From: Thermomucor indicae-seudaticae
Lineage: Eukaryota > Mucoromycota > Mucoromycetes > Mucorales > Lichtheimiaceae
Length of the DNA: 44,623 bases
Assembly (NCBI GenBank): GCA_000787465.1
Contig: JSYX01000274.1
Span: forward strand, 1-44,623
Direction of reading: 5' to 3'
Below are positions 22,483 through 33,310 of this stretch, in pieces. The notes beneath the pieces are model-generated. The model saw only the letters and a program-made list of their open reading frames with translations. It was not told the DNA's origin and did not search any database. The position numbers were made by a program, and so were the translations under genes. Each line of letters begins with the position of its first letter. The stretch's first letter is position 1.

Positions 22483-24202
22483 ATGGACGACATTGTTTCA
22501 AAGGACAGCTTTGCAGCAGTGGAAAGCAGTATAAGGAACCCACCTGATGATAAGAAGCGGCAAAGCGGCGAGTATACGGATAATGTAGACCCCAATGCCA
22601 CGACATCCGCCACTGCGACTCCACCCCAACGATCAGCCTCATTCAAAAAGCATCTGACGTTGTCGCCCCGCGAAGACCGCGATCCTTCCAAAAAGCCTTC
22701 TTCTCCTTCTAGACAATACATACATCACGGACGTACTCTTTCCATACAGACACAGCACTTGTCCCAAGCCAAAACGTTGTCATCATCATCTCAGGGGAGG
22801 CGAGGCTCTCTACCACCCTTACAAATCGGCATGGCCAACAAATCGGTCGAATTCGGTTCACCTATTCTACGGTCGCCCTTTGCTACCTCAATTCCGCCAC
22901 TTCCTGAAAAAGTGTCCATACAGATCGCCCATCCAAAATCAGACTTTACGCACGTACACATTTTGCGACAAAACAATATCCTCGAGAACATATTATATAT
23001 TGCACTCTGGTACTTCTTTTCAACCTCACTCTCACTGTACAACAAGAACTTGATGGGCAAGGATCGATTCAATTTCAATTTTCCGTTGTTGCTGAGTGCA
23101 ATCCATGCTGGGCTTCATGCAGTTATTACATGGATGATGATGTCTTTGGGCGGTGGCCGTTGGAATCCGTCCAAATCCGGTTCGTCGATCTCCACTAGCG
23201 GTGGTACTACTTCTATGTCGGATTACCTGCATAAAGTGGTAAATATATTGTGGGGCCCCAATCATGGTTTCCATGATGACCTTATTGGCGGAATAACTAG
23301 GTTCCGTGTGGTATAGCAGCTGCTTTGGAGATATGTTGTGCGAATGCGTCATTGATGTTTGTGACGCTTTCGTTTTACACGATGGTGAAATCAAGCACGC
23401 CACTGTGGGTTCTGTTGTTCTCCTTCATTTTTGGTTTCGAGAAGCCGCGGGTACGGCTGGTTGCGATCATTGGCTTAATGGTGGTTGGCGTCATTTTGAC
23501 TGTCGAAGGCGAAACCAAGTTTGACATGGCTGGCTTTCTTCTGGTGCTCGTGGCAGCGATTGTGTCTGGTTTACGGTGGAATCTGACGCAGCTTTTGCTT
23601 CAGCAAGATCAACTCGGCATGGACAATCCAATCGCTACCTTGTATCACCTCAGCCCGATCATGTTTGTTACCATGCTGATGCTCAGCCTAATACTAGAGA
23701 ATCCCATCGACCAATTTAGACAGTCTAAGCATTTTGACAATTTCTTTCATGTTTTGGAATCCTTTGGGTTGATGGCGATCGGTGGTCTTCTCGGTAAGGT
23801 GGAGAAAGAGAGCGAAATTGCCTGTGAAGCGGCTCAGCTCATGCTTTCTTTTTCTCGCCAGCATTCGCCATGACGTTGGCCGAGTTATACCTGATCAAGA
23901 ATACAAACACAATTACTCTAAGTGTGGCCGGGATAAGCAAAGAGATTGTAATTATTGCTTTGTCGGTGCTGATATACGGCGATATTTTGACGCCAAAGAC
24001 CCTGTTAGGGTAAGTGTTGCCAACTAACTATGGGTTGGGTCTAATGTGTCGATAACTAACTCAACTTGTCGTATAAAGGCTTTTTGTGTCAATACTTGGC
24101 ATCATCGCTTATAACTGCTATAAATTCTCAAAGCAGCAGCATGCAGAAAGCAGCCAATACCAAATGATACCCTTACACTTTGCCCGAAAAATCGAGGATT
24201 GA
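22483..24202 (+). CDS. SLC35C2-like nucleotide-sugar/triose-phosphate translocator family protein, 506 aa
   Basis: A multi-pass Golgi/ER membrane transporter of the DMT/TPT family, closest in motif to human SLC35C2 and yeast Ymd8; the substrate is not established. Exons 22483-23238, 23301-23793, 23862-24009, 24079-24202. Residues 1 to about 160 form a Ser/Pro-rich cytosolic tail. Membrane segments begin at ILYIALWYFFSTSLSLYNK, the classic TPT first helix with the YNK motif. Then come CGIAAALEICCANASLMFVT, the conserved SFYTMVKSSTPLWVLLFSF and GLRWNLTQLLLQ, followed by NPIATLYHLSPIMF. After intron 2 the text is AFAMTLAELYLIKNTNTIT and then VLIYGDILTPKTLLG. The last exon gives LFVSILGIIAYNCYKF plus a hydrophilic tail. 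All junction phases agree. The family call is secure; the SLC35C2 subfamily is inferred from these motifs. Confidence 0.92.
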
Positions 24203-24425
24203 CCTTAGAGGAACAATATATTACATTATTTACAATAAGCTTTGATTTAAGTTTAAGTGTACAGAAGCAAGGAGATGAAACAGACCAATGCGAGTGGAGA
24301 TCTTTCAGGCAACTGTTCCTGCGTGAAGAAGCCGGAAACTCCGTTCGAATTTCCTTAAAGGACACCACATCGTTGAATCTCTTTGAAATCCGTGTCGAGG
24401 CTTACAGAGTAACCTTCGTGGAGGA

Positions 24426-24433
24426 TATATAAA
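24426..24433 (+). promoter_or_regulatory. TATATAAA just upstream of the ERV41 start codon
   Basis: A consensus TATA sequence ends 16 nt before the ATG at 24450. That is unusually close, so either the leader is extremely short or this is not the working TATA box. Confidence 0.35.
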
Positions 24434-24449
24434 TTTGTTCAGCAGCATC

Positions 24450-26012
24450 ATGTCGCTTCGCAATCTGGCCCAAAAGGCCGCTCAATTTGACGCGTTCCCA
24501 AAAGTCGAGGCAGACAATCAAGCTCGAAGCGGCAAAGGCGGATTGCTCACCGTTCTCTTGACATGCTTTCTAGCACTGCTCACGCTTAGTGAGTTTTCCG
24601 AGTAAGCTTTCTCTGTTACAACGCGCCACGGTATGAGGAACTAAGCGAGAGCGCGGCAACCAGATTCCGTAAAATCCATACTTCTTTTCGGTTCCTGGTC
24701 GATCCGACAATCGAAACGAGCATACAGATCAATATGGATCTTACTGTGGCGATGCCGTGTCCAGGCAAGTATAAGGGGAATATGAGGTCGTGTTGGAGGG
24801 TTCCTTACATGTATGATTGCATAGTGTTGCTCGTACATGTCTATGATGTAGCTGGTCAACGCATGCACCTCACAGATAACCTGCGAATGATTCCCGTAAG
24901 TCGATATGCTAAAGCAAGTTCTGGTTCTTTCGCTAAGAGACAATATGGAGTAGACGGAATTTTCAACGGACCGATCTGTGCTAGACAAGTAAAGAGCAGG
25001 TTTCTAAAGAAGATTTTTGTTTGTCCGAGGATCACTCAAAGAGAGAGAGTGTTTAGACGATGGGATGACAAGTACATGCAAGAAATTATTAAAGCAGCAA
25101 GCGGAAAGGCATATGATGAAAAGATTGCTGGTGCGTTTCAGTAAACTGTAAGCTTTACTGTACTTATTGATTCGTGTCTATAGCCGAGATGGGAGCTTGC
25201 AGGATCCACGGCACGATTTTTGCAAGCAAAGTAGCAGCCAATCTCCATATCACTTCGATGGGCCATGGTTATCGTAAGTTATTGGGTTTCTTGATCATAT
25301 GGCGTTGTAAACTGATCACAGTATGAAACAGATAGTCATATTCACACAGAACATTCACGTATGTCTTCAACATCCCCTTTTGTTATGATCCACATACAGC
25401 GGTTATAGCTATCTGATTAACCTTGATAGTCCTAAACTTCACACACCGCATTGACGAATTCTCATTCGGGCGTCAGTATCCCAACCTTATCAATCCACTC
25501 GATAACAGCGTCGAAATTGCAGAATCACGCAAGTATTATGGCGATTCGGAGGGAATTCAAAAGAGTGAAACTGACAATTTGGGTGGTATTTAGACTTTGA
25601 GGTGTTTCAATACTTTTTATCGATTGTATGAGTCATGATGATCGACGGTGTATGCATAGCACATTTTGCTGAGTAATTGTGATAGGTTCCGACGACGTAC
25701 ATTGACCAGCGAGGACATGTGCTATTAACCAACCAGTACGCGGTGACGGATTCACGAAAGGCGTTTCCGGAGCTCACGGGCAACAGCATGGTCCCTGGCA
25801 TCTTTTTCAAATACGACATTGAACCGATCTCGGTGCAGATCACCGAATCTCACCAGTCGTTTGTGCACTTTCTAGTCCGATTATGCGGTATCATTGGTGG
25901 ATCGGTGGTGACAGTGGGTTTCGGGTACAGGGCTATCAAGTTTCTTTTTACTGGAGGCAAAGAGGATCCAAGCCTGTATGGACCAGCCCATACTTTGATG
26001 AGAAATGTTTGA
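24450..26012 (+). CDS. ERV41: Erv41/ERGIC2-like COPII cargo receptor, about 363 aa
   Basis: An ER-Golgi shuttle membrane protein that, with Erv46, retrieves or carries cargo. Exons 24450-24601, 24664-24764, 24825-24895, about 24938-25130 (acceptor uncertain, could be up to about 25050), 25184-25273, 25332-25358, 25430-25528, 25594-25625, 25686-26012. The N-terminus DAFPKVEADNQARSGKGG and the first membrane helix LLTVLLTCFLALLTLSEF are diagnostic. The lumenal part carries FRFLVDP, QINMDLTVAMPCP, VHVYDVAGQRM, MGACRIHGTIFASKVAANLH and NFTHRIDEFSFG. NPLDNSVEIAESHFEVFQYF spans a GC-AG intron, then VPTTYID. MVPGIFFKYDIEPISVQITE precedes the second helix (FLVRLCGIIGGSVVTVGFG). Both membrane helices and the family core are complete. 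An AATAAA overlaps the region just past the stop. Confidence 0.93.
24765..24824 (+). other. GC-AG intron 2 of ERV41
   Basis: CCAG|GCAAGT...GCATAG|TG, 60 nt, phase 1. It restores AMPCP-VLLVHVYDVAGQ as in the family. A GT donor 4 nt downstream gives the wrong phase. Confidence 0.75.
25529..25593 (+). other. GC-AG intron 7 of ERV41
   Basis: TCAC|GCAAGT...TATTTAG|AC, 65 nt, phase 1. It restores AESH-FEVFQYF, a conserved segment of Erv41/ERGIC2. No GT donor nearby gives this join. Confidence 0.78.
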
Positions 26013-26015
26013 TCA

Positions 26016-26021
26016 AATAAA
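26016..26021 (+). terminator. Poly(A) signal AATAAA just past ERV41
   Basis: AATAAA begins 4 nt after the TGA stop, implying a very short 3' UTR if it is used. Confidence 0.45.
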
Positions 26022-26488
26022 ACAATGTTCGTGTAACGTCTGCTGCAGCGCATTTGTTGCAATGTGGAATGAAAATGCGTTGTGAAAATGTAATGATTGA
26101 AAATCCGCCAAATAATAGGCCATTGCGATTCGTTTTTTTCTTTAGCGTGTATATCAGCGGTTAAAGAGATTAATGATGGTATGATTTATCGCTTGGGTGA
26201 TTGAAAAAGAGGCAAGAAGGTGTCGTTTACCCGGGTTAGCGTGGAGTGGATCAGGGAATTGTCCCGAATGCGAGAGACGGACATAGCGGAGGAGGAAAAA
26301 AAGTTCGGATTGTGCGCGATTGGTGTATAAGAGAACAAGAAACCGAGATCGCAAAAAGGAAAACTTCTTTCTTCTTCTTTTCGGGCACACCTCATACTTT
26401 TAGGCGTGCTCCGTATTCGCAACGGGAGCCAGGGACCATATAATCTCTGCCGTGTAGGTGACACTTGATAATTTTCACTTTTTTCATA

Positions 26489-28432
26489 ATGACCCTCGAG
26501 TATCAAGACAACGGAGTAAACGAGCGAACAATTGATTCAATCAGGACTGTTTGCGACGATAATGATGCGACCTTGCGACCCTGCAGTATGCATCTGTACA
26601 CCGAAGATGGTAAATGATCCCATTCTACTGGATGCATTCTTTTTTTTTTTGGCTCAATTGGTTGCCTGTAGCGATCAGCGAAAAAGATGGCGAGAAAACA
26701 GAAGTTGTTGATATGGAAGAAATAACCGAAGAAAAGAAACAGCCAAGCGATGACGACGAAATTCCTGACGGTGGTTATGGCTGGCTGATTGTCCTGGGTG
26801 CCTTTCTAGTGCAAATCTCGAGTTATGGCATTGCTACAGCATGGTAAGACTCATTCCATCCACGTTAAATACAGGATGACTCACGGTGATAATTCGTAGG
26901 GGTAAGTTCTCGGGAAATCCATGGTCCGTGGGAAAAATAATGACCAAATCTTGATTCCAAAAAGGTGTCATGCAGGATTATTACCAACAAACTTACTTCT
27001 CGGATCTTCCCGATGCAGCCCTGCAATTGAGTTTTGTCGGTACACTGTCCATGGTCTTTGCCAATTCGATGGGTCCATTTGCCCAGATTTTGAGCTCCTA
27101 TTTTGGTACTCGCGTCGTGATGCTTATTGGCACTTTGTTTATCGCCATTGGTCTGTTTATGGCTGGCTTCGCTTATGAGGTAATTACTAGTCTGGTTATG
27201 CAGACTGATGTATTCACCTTGTTCGTTATCAAACCAACAGATTTGGCATCTCTACCTCTCGCAAGGCATTTCATTTGGAATTGGTGTCTGCTTGATGTAT
27301 GTGGTAAGTATTCTTCCTGCTCTGTAAACTGTTTCCATGTCTGTATGCTTATAGACAAGTAGACCATCATGGGTGTCGCGCCTCAATATTTCAGCCGGAA
27401 ACGCGGACTTGCACTTGGCATCATTTCCAGTGGATCTGGCATCGGCGGCCTTATTATACCCTTTGTGATGACGCCTATCAATAACAGTCTGGGTGCCGGA
27501 TGGTAAGACTTGTCCTTCTTTCAGTGGGAGCAAACAATTGACTGTTATCAGGACCTACCGTGTCTTGGGATTCATCTGTTTGGCTTGTGACCTTATTGCG
27601 TGCGCTGTGGTCAAGGAACGCGTTCCGCAAAAGAGACAGCGCAAGAAATTGTCTGATATTATCAAGCTTGAAGTGTTCAGGGACAGAAATTATGTCATTT
27701 GGTGTATCGCAGCCATGGTGCAGCTTATGAGTTACTTTATTCCATTTTACTTTGTTCCATGTAAGTAGTAGTCGCATTGTGCTCATGAAGCCTGAACTGA
27801 GTATCTGTTGGTTTGAACAGCTTATGCCACTTGGCTCGGTTTATCCGATTCCCAGGGTTCTGCTCTTGTGGCTATTACTTCGGCAATGAACTTTGTGGGT
27901 CGTATCGTGACTGGGTAAGTGCCAAAGGACAGATGGACAAACATTCCTTACTTACCTTGGCGACTATTAGTCTGGTGGCTGACCGGATCGGCCCTATCAA
28001 TACCGATGCTATCTTTCTCACGATCACTGGCTTGAGCACCCTGTTGATCTGGATGTTCGCATACGACTTTAGCACGCTCGTAGGTTACTCTATCGTGCTT
28101 GGCCTCTTTTGCGGCTCATACTTTGCTCTTGGTAAGCTCCCATGGGCCCACGTTTACTAGTTAACATTTTTTTACTAACTACGTTGTTAGTGTCTCCAAT
28201 CACAGCGGCCATTCTAGGAATGGAACGCTTCCCTTCAGGCTTATCTCTGCTGCTTCTGTTCAACGTCATTTCCGTGTTTGGCACCAACATTGCTAGTGCC
28301 ATTGAAGGAGTCTCCAAAGCTGAACCCTACTTTTCCTACAAGATTTTTGCGGGTCTCATTTATATCCTTAGTGCTCTTATCATGGTCGTTCTCAAGCTTA
28401 GCATGAATAGGAATTTCTTTGCAAAAGTGTAA
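26489..28432 (+). CDS. Monocarboxylate-transporter-like MFS permease (SLC16/MCT type), 472 aa
   Basis: A plasma-membrane major facilitator of the MCT family; the substrate is unknown and fungal relatives are not all lactate carriers. Exons 26489-26609, 26672-26843, 26900-26901, 26965-27179, 27241-27303, 27363-27502, 27552-27760, 27821-27914, 27971-28131, 28191-28432. After an acidic cytosolic N-terminus, PDGGYGWLIVLGAF is the MCT signature entering helix 1. ATAW-G-VMQDYY is split by the microexon. Further family blocks are SYFGTRVVMLIG, LYLSQGISFGIG, PQYFSRKRGLALGI and GSGIGGLIIPF. A cytosolic loop (KERVPQKRQRKK) separates the two halves. The second half has IVTGLVADRIGPIN, the usual GRxxxGxxxDR-type element. 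About twelve hydrophobic segments are seen. Every exon phase agrees and the coding sum is 1,419 nt only if the 2-nt exon is included. A TATAAT-like box lies about 45 nt upstream. Confidence 0.92.
26900..26901 (+). other. 2-nt microexon (GG) in the MCT-like gene
   Basis: The upstream exon ends GCA TG (26843) before GTAAGA and the downstream exon starts GT GTC ATG CAG at 26965. Direct joining gives the wrong frame and extending the exon reaches a stop. The sequence between is TTCGTAG|GG|GTAAGT. Inserting GG yields TGG GGT GTC, Trp-Gly-Val, the conserved residues of this family. The flanking introns are 56 and 63 nt. Confidence 0.65.
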
Positions 28433-29379
28433 TCATAGAAAAGATATCATATATCTACGTAACTAATACATATCTTTCGCAATCTAACGTCATGAGCATG
28501 TAGGATTGTCTTCAAATGCAAACCGCTGAATAAGTTTGTGGAGGTTGCGCATAGCGTCTCGTCAATACCAGGCCAGGTTCGCAGCATAGTAAAGCGTTGC
28601 TTCTCTCGGCAAAGTAACTACATGACCAGCAATTTTGGTCCAGCATATACCCTTGCATGAGAGAGCAACGCGGCATCATTCATTCCAGAACTCAAGGTCG
28701 ACACCCATTGTTCATCTGGCCCGCTTTATTTATACTTGATTCCATTTTTGACGCATTGTTCGGTACACTGAGTACAACAGAAAAGTATTCTTGTCTTATG
28801 AGATGAGGCTTTTCATTCATTGGAATCTGGATTGATGTCGACATGACTATGCGTTGAAAAATGATGTTCACGCTGTGTGCAGATATGAGGAAGTGGGTCC
28901 AGGGCAACCTCGATGCACTTAACCTCTGTACCCAGCTATTCCAGGTTACATTATCCAAACTATGAGTTCCGTCCGTGTTTAAGGTACATTTACATTTATA
29001 ACCAAGTTACCCGTAAACGATCACGCTTGGTGGGTATCCCCGTAACAACAACGTTCTGTGGCATTTAATTCCTTCAGTAAATAGGTCTGAAGTTACGGAC
29101 ATGAGATTATATTTCGTAAGATGGATCAATTAGTGTACCAGCAAAAGGTCTTTAGTAGGAATCTTCAAATGGCTTTAAGAGAGACAAGGCTTTTTATCTA
29201 CAATCGTTTCTCTTTATTGGTGAACGATCAAAACTTTTCTGATTGAACCATTAATATACATATAAGAAGGAATTCTTAACTTAGAAAGTGGGGGATAATC
29301 CAGAGGGATGATAGACATAAAGCGAGGAGGGGGTTGTGTGTATACGTTAGAGCGAAGCAACAAGGTGGAGGTGGAATCA
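28433..29379. other. Intergenic between convergent MCT-like and AKR genes
   Basis: About 950 bp with no gene recognised. A minus-strand frame at 28692-28958 has no family features. AT-rich stretches near 28440-28470 and 29250-29280 probably belong to 3' UTRs. Confidence 0.4.
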
Positions 29380-30348
29380 TTAGTAGAAGATAGGAATCTT
29401 CTGGGCGTTGAGCATTGGGTCATTAAACCGAAGGCCTATGTCGAGTTGGTTGATGGCCTGGACGTCTTCCTCATCCATCTTCCAGTTGAGAGCTTCAAGG
29501 TTCATCTTCATGCGTTCTGGGTTCAAGGACTTGGGCACCACCGCAACATTGCGCTCAAGCGACCAGCGAAGAGCAACCTGGGCAGGTGGCCGGTTGTACT
29601 TGGCGGCAATTTCCTTGATGACCGGGTTTTCAAAGAGGGGCTCCACCGACTTGGCACGCTTGGAACCAGCAGCGACAAAGGAAGTAGGGCCGAAGGACGA
29701 GTAAGCGGTGACGGCGATGCCCTGGGATTGGACCCACTTGACCAGATACTCTTGCTGAAGGTAAGGGTGCAGCTCGACCTGGAGAAGGGATGGCTTGATC
29801 TTGGCGTAGGTGAGCATGTCCATCAGCAACTGGACGTTAAAGTTCGAGACACCAATGTTGCGGACAAGGCCGGCTTCGACGAGCTTTTCCATTTCGGCCC
29901 AGCATTCGTGCATCGGGGCACGGTCCAAGGTGATCTTATCTTCACCGGGTTGATACCAGCCGGGAGGATACTTCTCTTCGATAGGGACATACTTTAGGGG
30001 AAGTGGGAAATGAACCAGGAACATGTCGACATAGTCGAGGCCAAGGTCTTCCAGCTGCTTCTCGCAGGCCCTGCGGACGTGCTCCTTCTTGTGGTAAGTG
30101 CTCCAGAGCTTGGTGGTGATAAAGAGATCCTCGCGCTTGACAAGACCGTCCTTGATAGCCATGGCGATACCCTTTCCGATGGCCTGCTCGTTCTTGTAGT
30201 TGCTGGCGCTGTCAATCAGACGGTAGCCGATCTTGATCGCGTTGTAGATTGTCTCGGGAGCATCCTTGGGGTCGACTTTCCAGCAGCCGAAACCAATCAT
30301 GGGCATCTTGTCACCGGAAGGCTGGAGAGTAATGTATTCGACGGTCAT
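29380..30348 (-). CDS. Aldo-keto reductase, D-xylose reductase-like, 322 aa, intronless
   Basis: An NAD(P)H-dependent cytosolic reductase of aldoses/aldehydes. The AKR2 (xylose reductase) type converts xylose to xylitol, but related fungal AKRs reduce many carbonyls. The catalytic tetrad is visible: Asp46 and Tyr51 in LIDSASNYKNE, Lys80 in ITTKLWSTYH and His113 in MFLVHFPLP. Other family blocks are [33 protein letters not shown] and the cofactor motif VVPKSLNPER, whose Lys and Arg contact the NADP phosphate in xylose reductases. The C-terminus is LDIGLRFNDPMLNAQKIPIFY, the xylose reductase ending. The gene is a single exon with strong G/C-ending codon bias and a TATATAAAG box 60 nt upstream, suggesting high or inducible expression. 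A paralogue with five introns lies at 34370-35663 in the same orientation. Opposite-strand open frames are shadows. Confidence 0.97.
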   Translation of the reverse strand: MTVEYITLQPSGDKMPMIGFGCWKVDPKDAPETIYNAIKIGYRLIDSASNYKNEQAIGKGIAMAIKDGLVKREDLFITTKLWSTYHKKEHVRRACEKQLEDLGLDYVDMFLVHFPLPLKYVPIEEKYPPGWYQPGEDKITLDRAPMHECWAEMEKLVEAGLVRNIGVSNFNVQLLMDMLTYAKIKPSLLQVELHPYLQQEYLVKWVQSQGIAVTAYSSFGPTSFVAAGSKRAKSVEPLFENPVIKEIAAKYNRPPAQVALRWSLERNVAVVPKSLNPERMKMNLEALNWKMDEEDVQAINQLDIGLRFNDPMLNAQKIPIFY

Positions 30349-30407
30349 CTTGCAAATATAGAGCTGCTGAATTGATCTTCGGTCGTCCTCGCTCGAATTG
30401 AGGACCG

Positions 30408-30416
30408 CTTTATATA
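30408..30416 (-). promoter_or_regulatory. TATA box of the intronless AKR gene
   Basis: TATATAAAG on the minus strand lies about 60 nt upstream of the ATG at 30348. Confidence 0.65.
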
Positions 30417-33310
30417 CGTTTCTCCTTGTCTACCACAATTGCTCCTCGCTCTGCTAATCTCATGTCGTCATAGTAACAGATATGGTAAATTTGGTGTCAG
30501 ACAGCGAAGCCGAAATTGTGTTTTCTGCATTTCTTGTCAAATCCGCTGATGCTATATTTGGTTTAGTCTGAATGACCCTGTACCTTTGAACCTGATCCAC
30601 AGCTAATAACAGATGGTGTGCTTTATTTTTACTATTATCCACGAAGAATTTGTCCTTTTCTGATAACGAGCAGTTGATCTGCCTCTGTCTAACTTTTTTC
30701 CCATGTGTCATTTTCTGTTTTCTGCAAAAAAAAAAACCTCCCCCAACTCTCATGCCATTGGAGCTAATGACATGATTTGGAAAGCTGGGGTTTCTCTCCG
30801 CGAACTGAAACAATGGGCTCTGAGCGTTCGTTAATAGCTCGGCGATGAACATCCGGACAATCGGGTGGCAAGTCCGGCGACAAAAAAACGTCACCTTGGT
30901 TAGAACAGGCGTAGCGGTGTTTTTTAGCTTTATCAACTCGGAATCAAACTTTTCGGAATCTCAACATGTTTGGGGGGTGTAGACCAAAAGAACAAACTCA
31001 AAGAAGGCTATAGAACACTCGTCGGGGTAGATAATTATCCCACCAGTCGGGATTTGTGGGGGTCAATGCACTTTTTGTTCTTTAGGCTTCTTTAGTGCCA
31101 ATAACCCGGGGAAGAAGTCATGGTCAATATGTTCACTCTTCAGTGGAGAGGGCAGCCCTGGATTGTACAGGTTCCCTTAAATCGATAACGTCATAGCATT
31201 GCTAAATGTGGAAACAAGGGCCGATCAATGATGACACAAAACAGATCGCTTTCGTTTTTCTGCAATTCTGGGAAGAATTTGCAGAAAATGCCCCTCACAC
31301 CCCATTATCAATAGCCCATCTTTTTACCGGCCCCCACATCTTCCAAATGCACTATGTTCTCATTGGCTGGCGCTGATTCAATTGCCACTAATACATGTAT
31401 CCGGGAGACACCATCACCTAAACAGACAACAACGACGAAGTGGAGCCTCATACCAAGTGCAGCAGGGCATAGCAATTCCACCCTGTCTATAACCGTAGGT
31501 TCGGGTAGCATATACTACCGACGGTATGGACAAGAATAAGCTAAATCTTGTCATAGATAAAGTTTTTCAAGGGTCGATATGGGCCTTTTTCTCTCACGCT
31601 TGTCTAGTACTATCGGGACCGGAGTTTATGCCAATATCTCTTCATATGCTTTCTCTCAAATTTGACTCGTCCCCTATCTTAAGATCTATACGCGAAGCCT
31701 TAATGAACATGCGGCTTCCGAAACCATGAGAATCTGGGGAAGGCGAGAGAAGACTTGTTAGTCGTATCTTGCACGATCAACGTTTACTGCATGTAGACCT
31801 TTGTCTCGTGTACTCGTCCATCAGTTGTAAATCAGCCCATGTGTCATTGGAAAAGCACCCAAAATAAATTCTGCTCGCTTGTGATACCTGAATTATCTGA
31901 CATTGAGACATTGCCGTTACTTGACGCCCGCATATATTATAGGATTCTCCAATTCTACCGGGCTGACTTCTAGGATGGACTATCGACAAGTGCGAAGTTG
32001 GTCAGGGATAAAACTAGATACAGTCTTGTTGATCCTTATAGACAGCCCGACTGCCACGCATTTGTGAAGACGAAGGACGAATTCCGTTTAGGATATCGTA
32101 TGTAGAGCGCGCTCTCTTGTGCACGTCTCTAGAGCATTGATGGACGGAGCGCTTGCTCCTCTTCAACCACGGCAGCTCTAGTTTTGTTGCATTACTACCA
32201 GTCTGCTCATAGACTGACAACACTCCGTCATCAGCCCACGCGTTTTTCATGTTGCACGGCATTTGGATCGAAATTGACAATGATCTATTACTGGTCTTCA
32301 ACTTGCAGTAAGTTTCCCCCTTGGCTTTATCGATTTTACCATCCGGAATGAATCGTATCTAGACTGTTGAGCCCAGTTTATGGAACAGATTGTAGTCAAG
32401 TGCCCAAAAATATGTTTGCGATGGGAACTTTGTATAGATATGGCAAAATTGTATCCAGCTGAATGCAGCATTACAAAGCAAAACAAAGACAGGAAGACGC
32501 TCGTCAGCAGGCATGCATCATTGCCATATCGATAGTTCCACTTGCTGTATCTGTATGCATCACCACGGATAACAAAGTATACAAAGACCCTTTTTCTGAT
32601 CACTATCTGCATGATCAAGGACAAGCAGCTGCATTTCCTCGTCCAAAATAAAGATCGATACCAATGAATCTCAGATTCTGCCATTGCTTTCTATGTATTG
32701 GTGATGTCTGGTTAAGATTGACCTTTCATTATGTCAAAAGATAGCTAGTGCGGATCGTATACTCTCAAGAATAACCTCAACGATACCAGGTATGACTAAG
32801 GTACATGGAGCAAATATTTGCGTCGAGGTCCGTTTGGTCCTTTTTTTGCTGCCATAGTGTAATCGTGATATATCGAGCAAAGCTCGGGGCAGTTAGATGA
32901 AGCATACCATGATGTAAAAGTAGCCGCATCGCCTTGTTTGGTTCTTGGCTTTCTGTGCTGTTCATCTATGGTATTCTGTAGGACCTTCCTTCCGCACTAT
33001 CAGATAACGAAACCAGCAAATTCACCTCTTCCTTTATGCATGAATACAGCATAGTTCGGACAACGCATGTTAAAAGCGACACAGGTTCATCGTGATTCAG
33101 GTCGACAGTTGTATATATTAGGTTTGGGTTTCAACAGTTTACAGTCTCGGCTTGTTTCCTCTCGCTACAACACGTAGTTTCTCAGTCTAGATATCGACCA
33201 TGGAACAGTGCATTGCATATCATGATGGAGCGGTCTGTTTCGTTTATAGACAGTAGTATGAGTAAAGGTGGGTAGTTGATGGCGGTCAAATGGAAAAGTC
33301 GTGTACAATT
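30417..33310. other. Long intergenic stretch upstream of the AKR gene
   Basis: Nearly 2.9 kb without a recognised gene. I read several frames (for example 30460-30936 minus, 31354-31539 plus, 32298-32684 minus) and found no family motif or plausible splice chain. A CCGGAC-N13-GTCCGG palindrome (30853-30877) and a GATAATTATC palindrome (31030-31039) lie upstream of the AKR start and could be regulator sites. A small intron-rich gene could still hide here. Confidence 0.4.

Noticed and set aside
22019..22642. 207-codon minus-strand open frame over the SLC35-like promoter and start
   Set aside because: Overlaps the 5' end of a well-supported gene and has no recognisable motif.
29308..30375. Plus-strand open frames of 229 and 121 codons across the intronless AKR gene
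   Set aside because: Antisense shadows of a GC3-biased gene; valine/leucine-rich translation typical of such shadows.
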